From the NCBI RefSeq assembly GCF_029952445.1, contig NZ_JAQPPK010000017.1:51423-115422 (forward strand): a stretch of DNA of 64,000 nucleotides, given 5' to 3'. The position numbers and the translations under genes were made by a program. Source of the DNA: Paenarthrobacter nitroguajacolicus (GTDB taxonomy: Bacteria > Actinomycetota > Actinomycetes > Actinomycetales > Micrococcaceae). The notes under the pieces were generated by a model. It did no database searches and had not been told where the DNA came from. It was given only the letters and a program-made list of their open reading frames with translations. This document shows, piece by piece, positions 54,044 to 62,521 of this stretch (the first letter of the stretch is position 1; each line of letters opens with the position of its first letter).

Positions 54044-55338
54044 GGCGTCACCACCATTTCATTCACGACGACGGCCAGCGGACGCACATGGCCATCTTCA
54101 AGTTCGCCAAAAATGTCCACTGCATGTCCGCCAGTGAGCGCAAGAAGCGAATCCAGCGGGGCATCGACCAACGGAAGGGCCCGGCCATCGGAATCGAGAA
54201 TCCAGCCGCTGCCATCGGGGCTGACCGTCACGTTGCCCAGGAGTACCGGGTGGCGGACCCGCCACGGTGAGGCTGCCACCGCAGCGGACTCATGCAGGAG
54301 GGCCTCGGTGATGCTGTCTCCACTGCCGAGCGTTGTCACCACACCCCGCGAGGCAATCGCACTGGTGAACATGGCCCGCTGCGGAGCCGAACCCGGATAC
54401 CGCGCTACCGTTGCATCCAGCAGGGCACCGGAGAGTTGCGGTGTGGCGAGGCCTTGGCCCTGCGCTGCGAAGTCAAGAACGACGACGACAGTTCCCTCAG
54501 GTGAACGGAGCCAGGTCCGCTGTTGCTGGATGCGGCCGTCGTCGCTTCGGTGGGCGCCCAATACGAGCCACGGCCCCGGCATCGACTCAGTGTCCTGGAC
54601 CTCGGCAGAGGGCGTGGCCCAGCCAACGGCCGCTTTGAGGTCGGCGAATTCCCCGGGGGCAAGGCCGTCCTTCTGCGACCAGGCCTTGGTCAGGGCCCAC
54701 CATCGGCCGATATTCATCAGCAAATGGTCGGCCCAGTCCGTTCTGCCATGGATATCGGAAGCCATTTGCCGCACCTGCTCGGCCAATCCGGGAAGCTGGG
54801 CATCCACCAATCGGGCCGCCACGGCGTCCCACCATGGATATGGCTGCTTCCGTGCCGCCGCAAGTCCGGTCCGGATCACATCGGTCAGCCACAGGGCGAA
54901 ATCGGCAATTCCGGCATCCATGAGGTCCAGCCGGGCCGCAAGCCGCTTTGCTTGGGCCTCGGGATCTGCCGGTTTACCCGAATCCCGCCGCTCCTTGGCA
55001 GTGGCCCGATCAGCCCTTTGGGCCGCCCATTCCTGAGCAAAATCGGCGGTCTCCGTTCCGGCTTCGGCGGCCTCGCCGCGGGCCCAGAGAAGCAGCAAGG
55101 CCAGGGCGTGCTTACAGGGAAATTTGCGGCTTGGACAGGAGCACCGGTACGCAGGGGCAACAACATCCACACTCACCTGATAGGGAGTCTTTCCACTGCC
55201 TTGGCACTTGCCCCAAACGAGGGTGTCGTTGCTGCCCGAGTCCGACCATGGGCCGGGGCGCGCAAGTTTTCGCGCTGCGGCGAGGGAAGATGCGTCGGGT
55301 GCGGCGTTGATGACTCTTTCTTCGCTCCAACGCCCCAT
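54040..55338 (-). CDS. SWIM zinc-finger protein, first gene of the MoxR-vWA operon
   Basis: 432 residues. The SWIM motif CxCxnCxH is CSCPSRKFPCKH at about residues 66-77, giving a zinc-binding element used in DNA- or protein-binding proteins. ATG 55338 (MGRWSEERVINAAPDASSLA) is preferred as the family-like start; ATG 55347, three codons earlier, is possible. It is the first of five overlapping genes. Its upstream region shows three 20-bp-spaced repeats and no clear promoter. Confidence 0.87.
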   Translation of the reverse strand: MGRWSEERVINAAPDASSLAAARKLARPGPWSDSGSNDTLVWGKCQGSGKTPYQVSVDVVAPAYRCSCPSRKFPCKHALALLLLWARGEAAEAGTETADFAQEWAAQRADRATAKERRDSGKPADPEAQAKRLAARLDLMDAGIADFALWLTDVIRTGLAAARKQPYPWWDAVAARLVDAQLPGLAEQVRQMASDIHGRTDWADHLLMNIGRWWALTKAWSQKDGLAPGEFADLKAAVGWATPSAEVQDTESMPGPWLVLGAHRSDDGRIQQQRTWLRSPEGTVVVVLDFAAQGQGLATPQLSGALLDATVARYPGSAPQRAMFTSAIASRGVVTTLGSGDSITEALLHESAAVAASPWRVRHPVLLGNVTVSPDGSGWILDSDGRALPLVDAPLDSLLALTGGHAVDIFGELEDGHVRPLAVVVNEMVVTP

Positions 55339-55365
55339 GAAAACCATTCTGCCTGATGGCTACGA

Positions 55366-55415
55366 CACTTTAGGACAGCGTCGTTCAGTTTAGGACGGGG
55401 CGGTTCAGTTTTGGA
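55366..55415. repeat. Three copies of a short motif at a 20-bp period
   Basis: CACTTTAGGAC, CAGTTTAGGAC and CAGTTTTGGAC begin at 55366, 55386 and 55406, spaced exactly 20 bp, in the 82-nt gap between the SWIM gene and the serine hydrolase gene. Such spaced repeats occur at the ends of some insertion sequences and in multi-site operators; no transposase is present. Confidence 0.6.
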
Positions 55416-55420
55416 CCGGC

Positions 55421-56584
55421 CTACTGGCATAAGCGGTCCAGCGTCTCTTGGGCGGCCGATTGCATTTGCGCGGCATACAACTTCACGCGGCGCTCCACTG
55501 CTGTGTTTCCTTCAGCCGGTAACGGCGGCAGGGCCACGGCCATGGTGACCTGGCTACCGCCGTCGTCACTGGTGATCGATGCGGTGAGGTAGCCGAAGAC
55601 GTCGCCACTGTGGCCGTAGCGGTAGCCGGCTGAACACCCGTCGCCGGAACGGATCAGCCCCAACCCGTAATTACCCAAGCCGGTCATCTTCATGTCCGAC
55701 AACGACTTCGCGGAGACCAGCCTTCCACCCAGCAGCGCCCGGTAGAAATCGTTGATGTCCTCCGTTGTGGAAACGATTCCGGAAGCAGGCGAGCCAACCA
55801 GCCCCTCGGCTTGGGTCACATCGACTTCCACCGCGTCGTCCGCTATGTAGCCGTGAAGGTTGTCCCCGGCAGTTCTGTCCGGCTCGCCAAGTGAAGTCCT
55901 GTCCAGGCTGAGTGGGCGGAAGATGTCAGCACCCAACGCTTGGGCCAGTGGCTTGTGCCGCAGATTCTCGATCAGCAGTCCAAGGGCAAGATAGTTGGCA
56001 TTGGAGTAGTTGAAATAGCCTACGTTCCTGGATTCCCATGCCTGTGTTGCGGCCAGTTTTAGACCTTCCAGCATGCTGAGCCGGGTGCCCTCCACACTCA
56101 GCAGCGACCTGCCGGTGTACAACGGGGCCACGAAATCGGGCATACCCGAAGTGTGGTTAAGAAGCTGCCGGACGCTGACGTGCCCTGGAGGGTGCAGCAT
56201 GGGAGCCAGCTCCCGCAGTGTGCCCTCCACTGGATCATCAAGGGACAGGCGTCCTTCATCCACGAGTTTCAGGACCTCCGCCGCCACCATCGATTTGGTT
56301 ACGCTTCCCGCGGAGAACCTATCCTGCGTGCGGGCTGGATCGTCGTTGTCGAGGCTTCTCCCGCCGTAGGCATTGGTCCATTCGCCACCGGGCCACCGCA
56401 CCTGCACCACCACGGACACGACGCCATCAGCCATGAAGTGGTCGATGGTGCGGACCATTGACTCCATGGGGCCAGGACCTTCGGCAGGGGAGGGCGACGG
56501 CTCGGGATGGCCGGCCGTGCATCCGTTGAGGAACCAAGCGCTGAGCATCAGGACCAGCAGGAACCCCAAGCGCCCCTTGCCCAT
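55421..56584 (-). CDS. Lipoprotein serine hydrolase (beta-lactamase class C/carboxypeptidase fold)
   Basis: 387 residues. Signal peptide with lipobox LNGC (Cys22), then the catalytic SVTK (Ser94, Lys97), a YSN-like motif in YFNYSNANYLAL, and HSG near the end (YGHSGDVFG). This set belongs to the serine beta-lactamase/DD-peptidase-like group; the substrate (peptide, ester or beta-lactam) cannot be told. A terminator-like hairpin lies upstream of it, belonging to the next gene. Confidence 0.88.
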   Translation of the reverse strand: MGKGRLGFLLVLMLSAWFLNGCTAGHPEPSPSPAEGPGPMESMVRTIDHFMADGVVSVVVQVRWPGGEWTNAYGGRSLDNDDPARTQDRFSAGSVTKSMVAAEVLKLVDEGRLSLDDPVEGTLRELAPMLHPPGHVSVRQLLNHTSGMPDFVAPLYTGRSLLSVEGTRLSMLEGLKLAATQAWESRNVGYFNYSNANYLALGLLIENLRHKPLAQALGADIFRPLSLDRTSLGEPDRTAGDNLHGYIADDAVEVDVTQAEGLVGSPASGIVSTTEDINDFYRALLGGRLVSAKSLSDMKMTGLGNYGLGLIRSGDGCSAGYRYGHSGDVFGYLTASITSDDGGSQVTMAVALPPLPAEGNTAVERRVKLYAAQMQSAAQETLDRLCQ

Positions 56585-56656
56585 ACGCTTGTTCTACGCT
56601 CCAGCGCAGGGAAATACCAGAGGCGCCGACTGGCCTTGAAACTGCACAAAACACCG

Positions 56657-56689
56657 CTGCCGGGGAGCCCGCGAAAGACTCCCCGGCAG
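56657..56689 (-). terminator. Terminator hairpin of mobA
   Basis: CTGCCGGGGAG (56657-56667) and CTCCCCGGCAG (56679-56689) form an 11-bp perfect stem around an 11-nt loop, 14 nt past the mobA stop on the reverse strand; downstream on that strand is GCGGTGTTTTG, a short T-run. Confidence 0.75.
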
Positions 56690-56702
56690 TTCATTTACGG
56701 CA

Positions 56703-58634
56703 CTAGGCCTGGTGGGTCACCAGGCCGGCTGTTGACCCGTTCGTGCTCGCTTGCGTCGAAACGAGAGGGGCAAAGAAGGCCGCGAGTTCTGCTGTTGCGG
56801 TCAGGGGGAGGATGTTGGCGACGTATTGGTCCGGGCGGACCACGACGATGAAGCCGTCGCGGTTGAGGCCGCGTAGTTCGAAGATGTCGTTGGCCGGGTC
56901 GGTGCCGAAGACCTTCTCGAGGTAGGTGAGCTGGAACGGTCCGACGGTGGGTTTGAAGACTGCCGGGACGGCGTTGATGTCTACCCCGGTGTGGTCCTGC
57001 TGATAGATCACCTTCACGTCGAACCAGGCGTCGCGGTCAAGGTTCGACGGCGTCGCGGCCAGCGGCGAGTCGCTTGCGGTCTCGAGCCACTCGGCGAAGT
57101 CCGCGACCGGGCCCGCAGCCCCTGCCGGGGCGGCGTCGGCGAAGACGTAGATCCGCCACCGGCCGTCGGCCTTGGCATGGTGGCCCAAGTGCATCGGGTT
57201 CGTATCACAAACCCGTTGGACGGGGGCGGACTTGAAGCGTTTGCCCACCGGGAAGCCGGTAGCCAGGTCCTGGTGCCGAGGCTCGGCGACGAGCATGGAC
57301 GGCGCGTATTGGGTCATGAACCCGGCCGGGAACTCCGCGGTGCTGGTGTAGAAGGTCTCCAGCTCTGCCGGGTCCTCGAATTCTTCTGGTTTCTTGGCCA
57401 TGAGGGTGGACCATTGCTTGTCGAAGTCGATGAGGTTCTTGGCCACTACCTGCCGCTCTGCGGAGTAGGTGTCCAGCAGGGACTCGGGGCTCCGGCCTTC
57501 GAGGACGTGCCCGAGTTTCCAGCCGATGTTGAAGCCGTCCTGCATGGAGACGTTCATGCCCTGACCGGCCTTCGCCGAGTGGGTGTGGCACGCGTCGCCA
57601 GTGATGAACACCCGTGGCGTGCGCGTCCCGCGCTCGGCCGGCAGAACGTCGTCGAACCTGTCCGTGAGCCGGTGACCGACCTCGTAGACACTGTGCCAGG
57701 CCACGTTACGGACATCCAGGGTGTACGGGTGCAGGATGTCGTTGGCCTTGGCGATGATCTGCTCGATGGTGGTCTTGCGGACCGCGCCGTGGTCATCGGC
57801 GGCAACTTCGCCCAGGTCCACATACATCCGGAACAGGTGCCCGCCCTCGCGCGGAATCAGCAGGATGCTCCCACCAGAACCGGACTGGATGGCGCACTTG
57901 GTACGGATGTCCGGAAAATCGGTGACCGCCAGGACGTCCATGACGCCCCAGGCGTGGTTGGCCTGGTCACCGGCCAGGTGGCAGCCGATCGATTCGCGGA
58001 CCTTGCTCCGGGCACCATCGGCACCCACAACGTACTTGGCCCGGATGACGCGCTCCCGGCCCTCCTCCGGCCCGGCCGTGTGAAGCAGCGTTACTTCCAC
58101 CGGGTACCCGCCCTCTCCGGTGACCTGCAGGCCCACGAATTCGTAGCCGTAGTCCGGCCGCATCCGGGCAGGAGAGTTAGCCATGAACTCGGCAAAATAG
58201 TCCAGCACCCGTGCCTGATTGACAATCAGGTGCGGGAATTCACTGATCCCCGCAGGATCATCCACCGCACGGGCAGCCCGGACGATTTTCGAGTGGTCCG
58301 CCGGGTCCGGCTTCCAAAACGCCATCTCGGTAATCCGGTACGCCTCGGCAGTGATCCGCTCCGCGAACCCGAACGCCTGGAACGTCTCGACGCTGCGGGC
58401 CTGGATTCCGTCGGCTTGCCCAATCGCGAGCCTGCCAGGGCGGCGTTCGATAATACGGGTGGTGATATCGGGGAACTGCGCCAACTGGGCCGCGGTCAAC
58501 ATCCCCGCAGGACCCGTGCCCACAATAAGGACATCGACCTCGTCCGGAAGCTCTGCCGGCCGGTCGATTCCGACGCCGGCGGCCGGCTCGACCCGCGGGT
58601 CACCTGATACATAACCGTGGTGGTGGAACTGCAC
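56703..58634 (-). CDS. mobA: 3-Hydroxybenzoate 4-monooxygenase (FAD-dependent)
   Basis: 643 residues, the length of MobA-type enzymes. MQFHHHGYVSGDPRVEPAAG at the N terminus, Rossmann VGTGPAGMLTAAQL, GADGARSKVR (DG motif) and FITGDACHTHSAKAGQGMN all align with the phenol hydroxylase/3-hydroxybenzoate 4-monooxygenase group, plus a C-terminal thioredoxin-like domain (FELRGLNRDGFIVVVRPDQY). The reaction would be 3-hydroxybenzoate to protocatechuate with NADPH and O2. AGGAAA lies about 10 nt before ATG 58634. Phenol hydroxylase is the main alternative. A perfect 29-bp palindrome sits 61 nt upstream of the start. Confidence 0.88.
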   Translation of the reverse strand: MQFHHHGYVSGDPRVEPAAGVGIDRPAELPDEVDVLIVGTGPAGMLTAAQLAQFPDITTRIIERRPGRLAIGQADGIQARSVETFQAFGFAERITAEAYRITEMAFWKPDPADHSKIVRAARAVDDPAGISEFPHLIVNQARVLDYFAEFMANSPARMRPDYGYEFVGLQVTGEGGYPVEVTLLHTAGPEEGRERVIRAKYVVGADGARSKVRESIGCHLAGDQANHAWGVMDVLAVTDFPDIRTKCAIQSGSGGSILLIPREGGHLFRMYVDLGEVAADDHGAVRKTTIEQIIAKANDILHPYTLDVRNVAWHSVYEVGHRLTDRFDDVLPAERGTRTPRVFITGDACHTHSAKAGQGMNVSMQDGFNIGWKLGHVLEGRSPESLLDTYSAERQVVAKNLIDFDKQWSTLMAKKPEEFEDPAELETFYTSTAEFPAGFMTQYAPSMLVAEPRHQDLATGFPVGKRFKSAPVQRVCDTNPMHLGHHAKADGRWRIYVFADAAPAGAAGPVADFAEWLETASDSPLAATPSNLDRDAWFDVKVIYQQDHTGVDINAVPAVFKPTVGPFQLTYLEKVFGTDPANDIFELRGLNRDGFIVVVRPDQYVANILPLTATAELAAFFAPLVSTQASTNGSTAGLVTHQA

Positions 58635-58680
58635 GGGCTTTCCTCACTTCTTTGTGGGCTGGTTGAAAACTAAAGGTGTT

Positions 58681-58709
58681 CGATAATAGAACAGCCTGTT
58701 CTATTATCG
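58681..58709. promoter_or_regulatory. 29-bp perfect palindrome, likely operator of mobA
   Basis: CGATAATAGAACAG (58681-58694), one C, CTGTTCTATTATCG (58696-58709): a fully complementary dyad with 14-bp arms in the gap between mobA (-) and the exonuclease gene (+). The AT-rich arms and position fit a MarR-, IclR- or GntR-type regulator of aromatic catabolism; no regulator gene is adjacent. Confidence 0.75.
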
Positions 58710-58803
58710 CTCAGTACATCGTAATGCGGCTCACACTCCGGTTCAAGTCACTTGCCCGTCTCCGCCCGAATCGCTCCGGGTTCCTGTCGAATTGAGCGGC
58801 GGC

Positions 58804-59754
58804 ATGTCAGGATCAGGTATGCCTCGACTGATGCTCCTGGATACAGCCTCCCTTTACTTCCGCGCCTTCTACGGTGTCCCCGATTCGATCCGGCGTCCGG
58901 ACGGAACCCCTGTCAACGCCGTGCGGGGCCTCATGGACATGATCGCCCGCCTCGTCACCGACTACGAGGCCACACACCTGATCGCCTGTTGGGACAACGA
59001 TTGGCGTCCACAGTGGCGCGTGGATCTGATCCCCAGCTACAAGTCGCACCGGGTCGCTGAAATCGTCCCGGATGGTCCCGACGTCGAGGTTGTCCCTGAC
59101 CCCCTTGAGGCGCAGATACCCATGATCCGCAAAGTCCTGGAGCTGGCCGGGATAGCAATGGTGGGCGTCGACGAGCATGAAGCGGATGATGTGGCGGGAA
59201 CCTACGCCAGCCTCGCCCCTTTCCCCACCGATGTTGTGACCGGTGACCGCGACCTCTTCCAACTCGTCGACGACGAGCGCGGTATCCGGGTGATCTACAC
59301 CGCCCGCGGGATGAAGAACCTGGAACTGGTCACCGACGTCGTGGTTGTTGGCAAGTACAAAGTCCTGCCCCAGCAGTACGCCGACTTCGCCACCCTCCGG
59401 GGCGACGCGTCCGACGGCCTTCCCGGGGTGGCCGGGATCGGCGAAAAGACCGCTGCCGGGCTGCTGGGCGAGTACGGCTCATTGGAGGGGTTGTTGGCTG
59501 CGGCAGAGAATCCCGACGGCGGATTGTCGGCTGGAATCCGCGCCAAACTCTCAGGGGCGGCGGACTATCTCAAGGTCGCTCCCGCCGTCGTTAATGTCGT
59601 GAGGGACCTGAAAGTCCCGACCCTCGAGGAGGCGGGCGCCGAGCTGGCTCCCGTTACCGGCGCCGCCCGTTCCGAGCTGGAGAAGCTTGCCACCGAATGG
59701 AACCTGGGCGGTGCCGTCAAAAGGCTTCTCGAAGCCCTGGACCGGGCCAGCTGA
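58804..59754 (+). CDS. 5'-3' exonuclease (DNA polymerase I N-terminal-like)
   Basis: About 316 residues. LLDTASLYFRAFYGVPD, IACWDNDW, VDEHEADDVAGTY, VVTGDRDLFQLVDD and RGDASDGLPGVAGIGEKTA carry the acidic residues and helix-hairpin-helix of the 5' exonuclease/flap endonuclease family. It is a stand-alone version without the polymerase domain. ATG 58804 is used; ATG 58819 is an alternative. Divergent from mobA over the 29-bp palindrome. Confidence 0.9.
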   Translation: MSGSGMPRLMLLDTASLYFRAFYGVPDSIRRPDGTPVNAVRGLMDMIARLVTDYEATHLIACWDNDWRPQWRVDLIPSYKSHRVAEIVPDGPDVEVVPDPLEAQIPMIRKVLELAGIAMVGVDEHEADDVAGTYASLAPFPTDVVTGDRDLFQLVDDERGIRVIYTARGMKNLELVTDVVVVGKYKVLPQQYADFATLRGDASDGLPGVAGIGEKTAAGLLGEYGSLEGLLAAAENPDGGLSAGIRAKLSGAADYLKVAPAVVNVVRDLKVPTLEEAGAELAPVTGAARSELEKLATEWNLGGAVKRLLEALDRAS

Positions 59755-59902
59755 CCTCGGTCGCACGTTACCGGCGCAGGATTCACAGCTTGGTCATAGC
59801 TTTCCGACAGGATTGTCTGTGGTTGGCGCATCATCGTGTTAAGAGGACGGTGCTGTGAACCGTCCCTCAGCCAAAACCGTTTAGCGGATCGAGGAGAGGT
59901 AT

Positions 59903-60463
59903 ATGTCGAAGACCAAGAGAATTACCCTGGGGGTGGCGGCCGGAGCGCTGGCCTTGGGCGCCGGATTGGGTGTGACCAGCATGGCTACCGCAGCCACCAC
60001 TCCAACGCCGAGTGCGACGTCCTCCGCCGATGCAACCACCACGCCATCGGACCACGGCGGAAAGCCCGGTGGGCGCGGACACGACGGCGACGGGGCCAAG
60101 ATCGCGCAGGAGCTGGCCACAAAGCTGGGAGTAGACGAGACCAAAGTCTCCGATGCCCTGAAGGCTTTCCGCGAAGCCAACAAACCGACCACACCACCGG
60201 CTGAGGGAACACAGGGCAGCAAGCCCGATCCGGCCGCGCGCGATGCCGCCCTGGCCAAGTCCCTCGCTTCGGCACTCGGTGTTGACGAAAGCAAAGTCAC
60301 CACCGCTTTGGAAGAGATCCGTTCCGCAGCTCAGGCAGAGCGGGCGGCAGCTCTGAAGACCCGGCTCGACAAAGCAGTTACAGACGGAAAGCTCACCCAG
60401 GCAGAAGCCGACGCTGTGACCAAGGCTGTCGAAGCAGGAGTCATTGGAGGAGGCGGCCGGTAA
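59903..60463 (+). CDS. Secreted protein with LGVDExKV repeats
   Basis: 186 residues. A signal peptide (about 1-30, GVAAGALALGAGLGVTSMAT) is followed by a Ser/Thr/Pro-rich linker, then two repeat units KLGVDETKVSDALKAF and ALGVDESKVTTALEEI separated by a PAEGTQGSKPDP spacer, and a C-terminal helix (KAVTDGKLTQAEADAVTKAV). Similar small secreted proteins are common in actinobacteria; function unknown. GGAGAGG before ATG 59903 fixes the start. Followed by a strong terminator. Confidence 0.8.
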   Translation: MSKTKRITLGVAAGALALGAGLGVTSMATAATTPTPSATSSADATTTPSDHGGKPGGRGHDGDGAKIAQELATKLGVDETKVSDALKAFREANKPTTPPAEGTQGSKPDPAARDAALAKSLASALGVDESKVTTALEEIRSAAQAERAAALKTRLDKAVTDGKLTQAEADAVTKAVEAGVIGGGGR

Positions 60464-60493
60464 GCCAATCCGGCCAGCTGCCCTTTGGGCTCC

Positions 60494-60528
60494 AAGGATC
60501 CCCTGGAAACATTCCAGGGGATCCTTTC
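60494..60528 (+). terminator. Rho-independent terminator
   Basis: 15-bp perfect stem: AAGGATCCCCTGGAA (60494-60508) and TTCCAGGGGATCCTT (60512-60526), 3-nt loop ACA, followed by TTTC. About 30 nt past the stop of the secreted-protein gene. Confidence 0.9.
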
Positions 60529-60556
60529 ATTACTGCTCGAAATTTTTCCCACACGT

Positions 60557-60583
60557 TGTCGATTTGTCCTCGCACTGTTCGAC
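60557..60583 (+). promoter_or_regulatory. Putative ECF42-type promoter of the DGPF gene
   Basis: TGTCGA at 60557-60562, 17-nt spacer, CGAC at 60580-60583, 54 nt before ATG 60638. From memory, ECF42 promoters show TGTCGA in the -35 and CGA/TC in the -10; here both occur with normal spacing and the downstream ECF42-like sigma gene would recognise it. Confidence 0.65.
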
Positions 60584-60637
60584 CTATGGATGAGAAGGTC
60601 GAAGGGCGACCTTCCACGACACAGGAGATTGATCCAG

Positions 60638-61057
60638 ATGGCAAAGTACATGTTGATCATGCGGGCAGACGACGATTCCTACGCGAAGTTCGAGAACATC
60701 GACTTCAACGACATCCTCGAAGCAATGGGCAAATTCAACGACGAACTGATCCGGGCTGGGGTATTGCTTGCTGCCGAAGGTCTCGACGACGCCAAGGAAA
60801 CGGTGGTGGTGGACTTCACCGGCGAAACCCCAGTAGTCACCGATGGCCCTTACGGGGAAACCAAGGAACTTTTTGGCGGCTTTTACATTCTTGATGTCGC
60901 TTCCAAACAGGAAGCCGTCGAATGGGCCAGAAGGGCACCCATGACGGCAGGTACCAAGACCGAAATCCGCCGTGTCACCAGCATCGATGAGTTCCCCCAG
61001 GACAACGAATGGATCCAAAAGGAACGCGCATGGCGCGAACAAACCGGACAGCTCTGA
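60638..61057 (+). CDS. YCII-related DGPF-domain protein
   Basis: 139 residues. MAKYMLIMRADDDSYAKF at the start and VTDGPYGETKELFGGFYILD containing the DGPF-type motif identify the YCII-related DGPF group, a ferredoxin-like fold often encoded with ECF42 sigma factors. The 37-nt gap to the ECF sigma gene and the promoter-like site upstream support a functional pair. AGGAG about 10 nt before ATG 60638 fixes the start. Biochemical role unknown. Confidence 0.92.
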   Translation: MAKYMLIMRADDDSYAKFENIDFNDILEAMGKFNDELIRAGVLLAAEGLDDAKETVVVDFTGETPVVTDGPYGETKELFGGFYILDVASKQEAVEWARRAPMTAGTKTEIRRVTSIDEFPQDNEWIQKERAWREQTGQL

Positions 61058-61094
61058 CATCCCGTCTGAACTACTCTAAACCGCGGCAGCAAAC

Positions 61095-62366
61095 GTGAGC
61101 AGCAACGAGGCAAGGGCCGCCGTCGAAGCAGTGTGGCGCAGCGAATCCGCCCGCATTGTCGGCGCCCTTGCCCGTTATACGGGTGAGTTTCCCCTCGCGG
61201 AGGATCTCGCCCAGGAGGCGCTGGCAGAAGCCATCGTGTCGTGGTCCGTCAACGGCATTCCCTCGGAGCCGGCGGGATGGCTGCTGACTGCAGGTCGGCG
61301 CAGGGCCATCGACACGTTTCGGCGTCGCTCCGCCCGGGATGAAAAGTACGCCTTGTTGGCCCGCGATCTCTCCGACGAGGAGCCCGGCGTGGATACGTTG
61401 TTCAACCCCGACGCGATAGACGACGACGTACTGGCCCTCATGTTCATTTCCTGCCACCCGGTACTGTCCAAGGAAGCGCGCATCGCGCTGACCTTGAGGG
61501 TTGTGGGTGGGATGGGCAGCGATGAAATCGCCAAGGCATTCCTGGTTCCCGTCCCTACCATCCAGGCGCGCATCACCCGCGCCAAGAAGACGCTCGCGGC
61601 TGCCCACATTCCCTTTGCCGTGCCGGAACGCCAGGAAATTCCCGAGCGCCTCGGATCCGTACTTCAAGTGCTGTACCTCATCTTCACGGAGGGTTCCTTT
61701 GCTTCCGCGGGTGACTCGTGGATTCGGACGGAACTGGCCGCCGAGGCCCGACGACTTGCCCGGGTGCTTCTCAGGCTGGCTCCCGAGCCTGAAGTGTTTG
61801 GCATGCTTGCCCTTATGGAGCTGACGGCCGCCCGGTTCCCGGCCAGGCTCGACCCTGCCGGTCATCCCATCCTCCTGGAAGACCAGGACCGACGGCGGTG
61901 GGATCAGTCCGCCATACGGCGCGGCCGGGCGGCACTTGCCTCTGCGGTTGCCGCAGGCCGGGGGCTGGGCGCCTATGGGTTGCAGGCTTCCATCGCAGAA
62001 TGCCACGCGGTCGCCAGGTCGGCAGCCGAAACGGATTGGCAGCGAATCGTCATTCTGTATGAGGCGTTGGGGCGCTTGACCGGGTCCCCAATAGTTGACC
62101 TGAACGGCGCGGTTGCGGTGGCCATGGCCGCAGGGCCGGCTGCCGGGTTGGACATTGTGGACACTCTCGATCGCAAGGGTGACTTGGAAGGATCGCACCT
62201 CCTGCCGACAGTGAGGGGCGAATTGCTCGCCAGGCTTGGCCGCCACGAAGAAGCTGCCGCGGCCCTGACGGCTGCGCTCGACCTCTGCTCGAACGCAGCC
62301 GAAAGGATTGCGCTGGAACGGAAGATCGCGCAGCTCGGCGAAGGGCAACTCCGCGAAGCGCAGTGA
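61095..62366 (+). CDS. ECF42-type RNA polymerase sigma factor
   Basis: 423 residues, longer than classical ECF sigmas. Sigma2 region EFPLAEDLAQEALAEAI and sigma4 region LRVVGGMGSDEIAKAFLVPV with RITRAKKTL are clear. The long C-terminal extension with VLYLIFTEGSFASAG and DLNGAVAVAMA is diagnostic of the ECF42 (DUF6596) group. It should direct transcription of the DGPF gene just upstream through the TGTCGA-CGAC promoter and perhaps other targets. No anti-sigma gene is adjacent, consistent with regulation through the C-terminal extension. Confidence 0.93.
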   Translation: MSSNEARAAVEAVWRSESARIVGALARYTGEFPLAEDLAQEALAEAIVSWSVNGIPSEPAGWLLTAGRRRAIDTFRRRSARDEKYALLARDLSDEEPGVDTLFNPDAIDDDVLALMFISCHPVLSKEARIALTLRVVGGMGSDEIAKAFLVPVPTIQARITRAKKTLAAAHIPFAVPERQEIPERLGSVLQVLYLIFTEGSFASAGDSWIRTELAAEARRLARVLLRLAPEPEVFGMLALMELTAARFPARLDPAGHPILLEDQDRRRWDQSAIRRGRAALASAVAAGRGLGAYGLQASIAECHAVARSAAETDWQRIVILYEALGRLTGSPIVDLNGAVAVAMAAGPAAGLDIVDTLDRKGDLEGSHLLPTVRGELLARLGRHEEAAAALTAALDLCSNAAERIALERKIAQLGEGQLREAQ

Positions 62367-62521
62367 GTAGCTCCAGGCAGGGTTTTGCACTGGACTGAGT
62401 CGAATAAGAGCTCAATTGAACATGGTGCCTGGTAATCCGGGGTCACGACGTTGGCCTGCTGTCGCTCGGCAACTCCGGCGTAGATCGTCCCCTTCGCTGC
62501 TGGCGTGGATCCCACCCGTGC

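Noticed and set aside
56991..58607. 538-codon forward open frame opposite mobA
   Set aside because: mobA is certain on the other strand; the forward frame is a codon-usage shadow.
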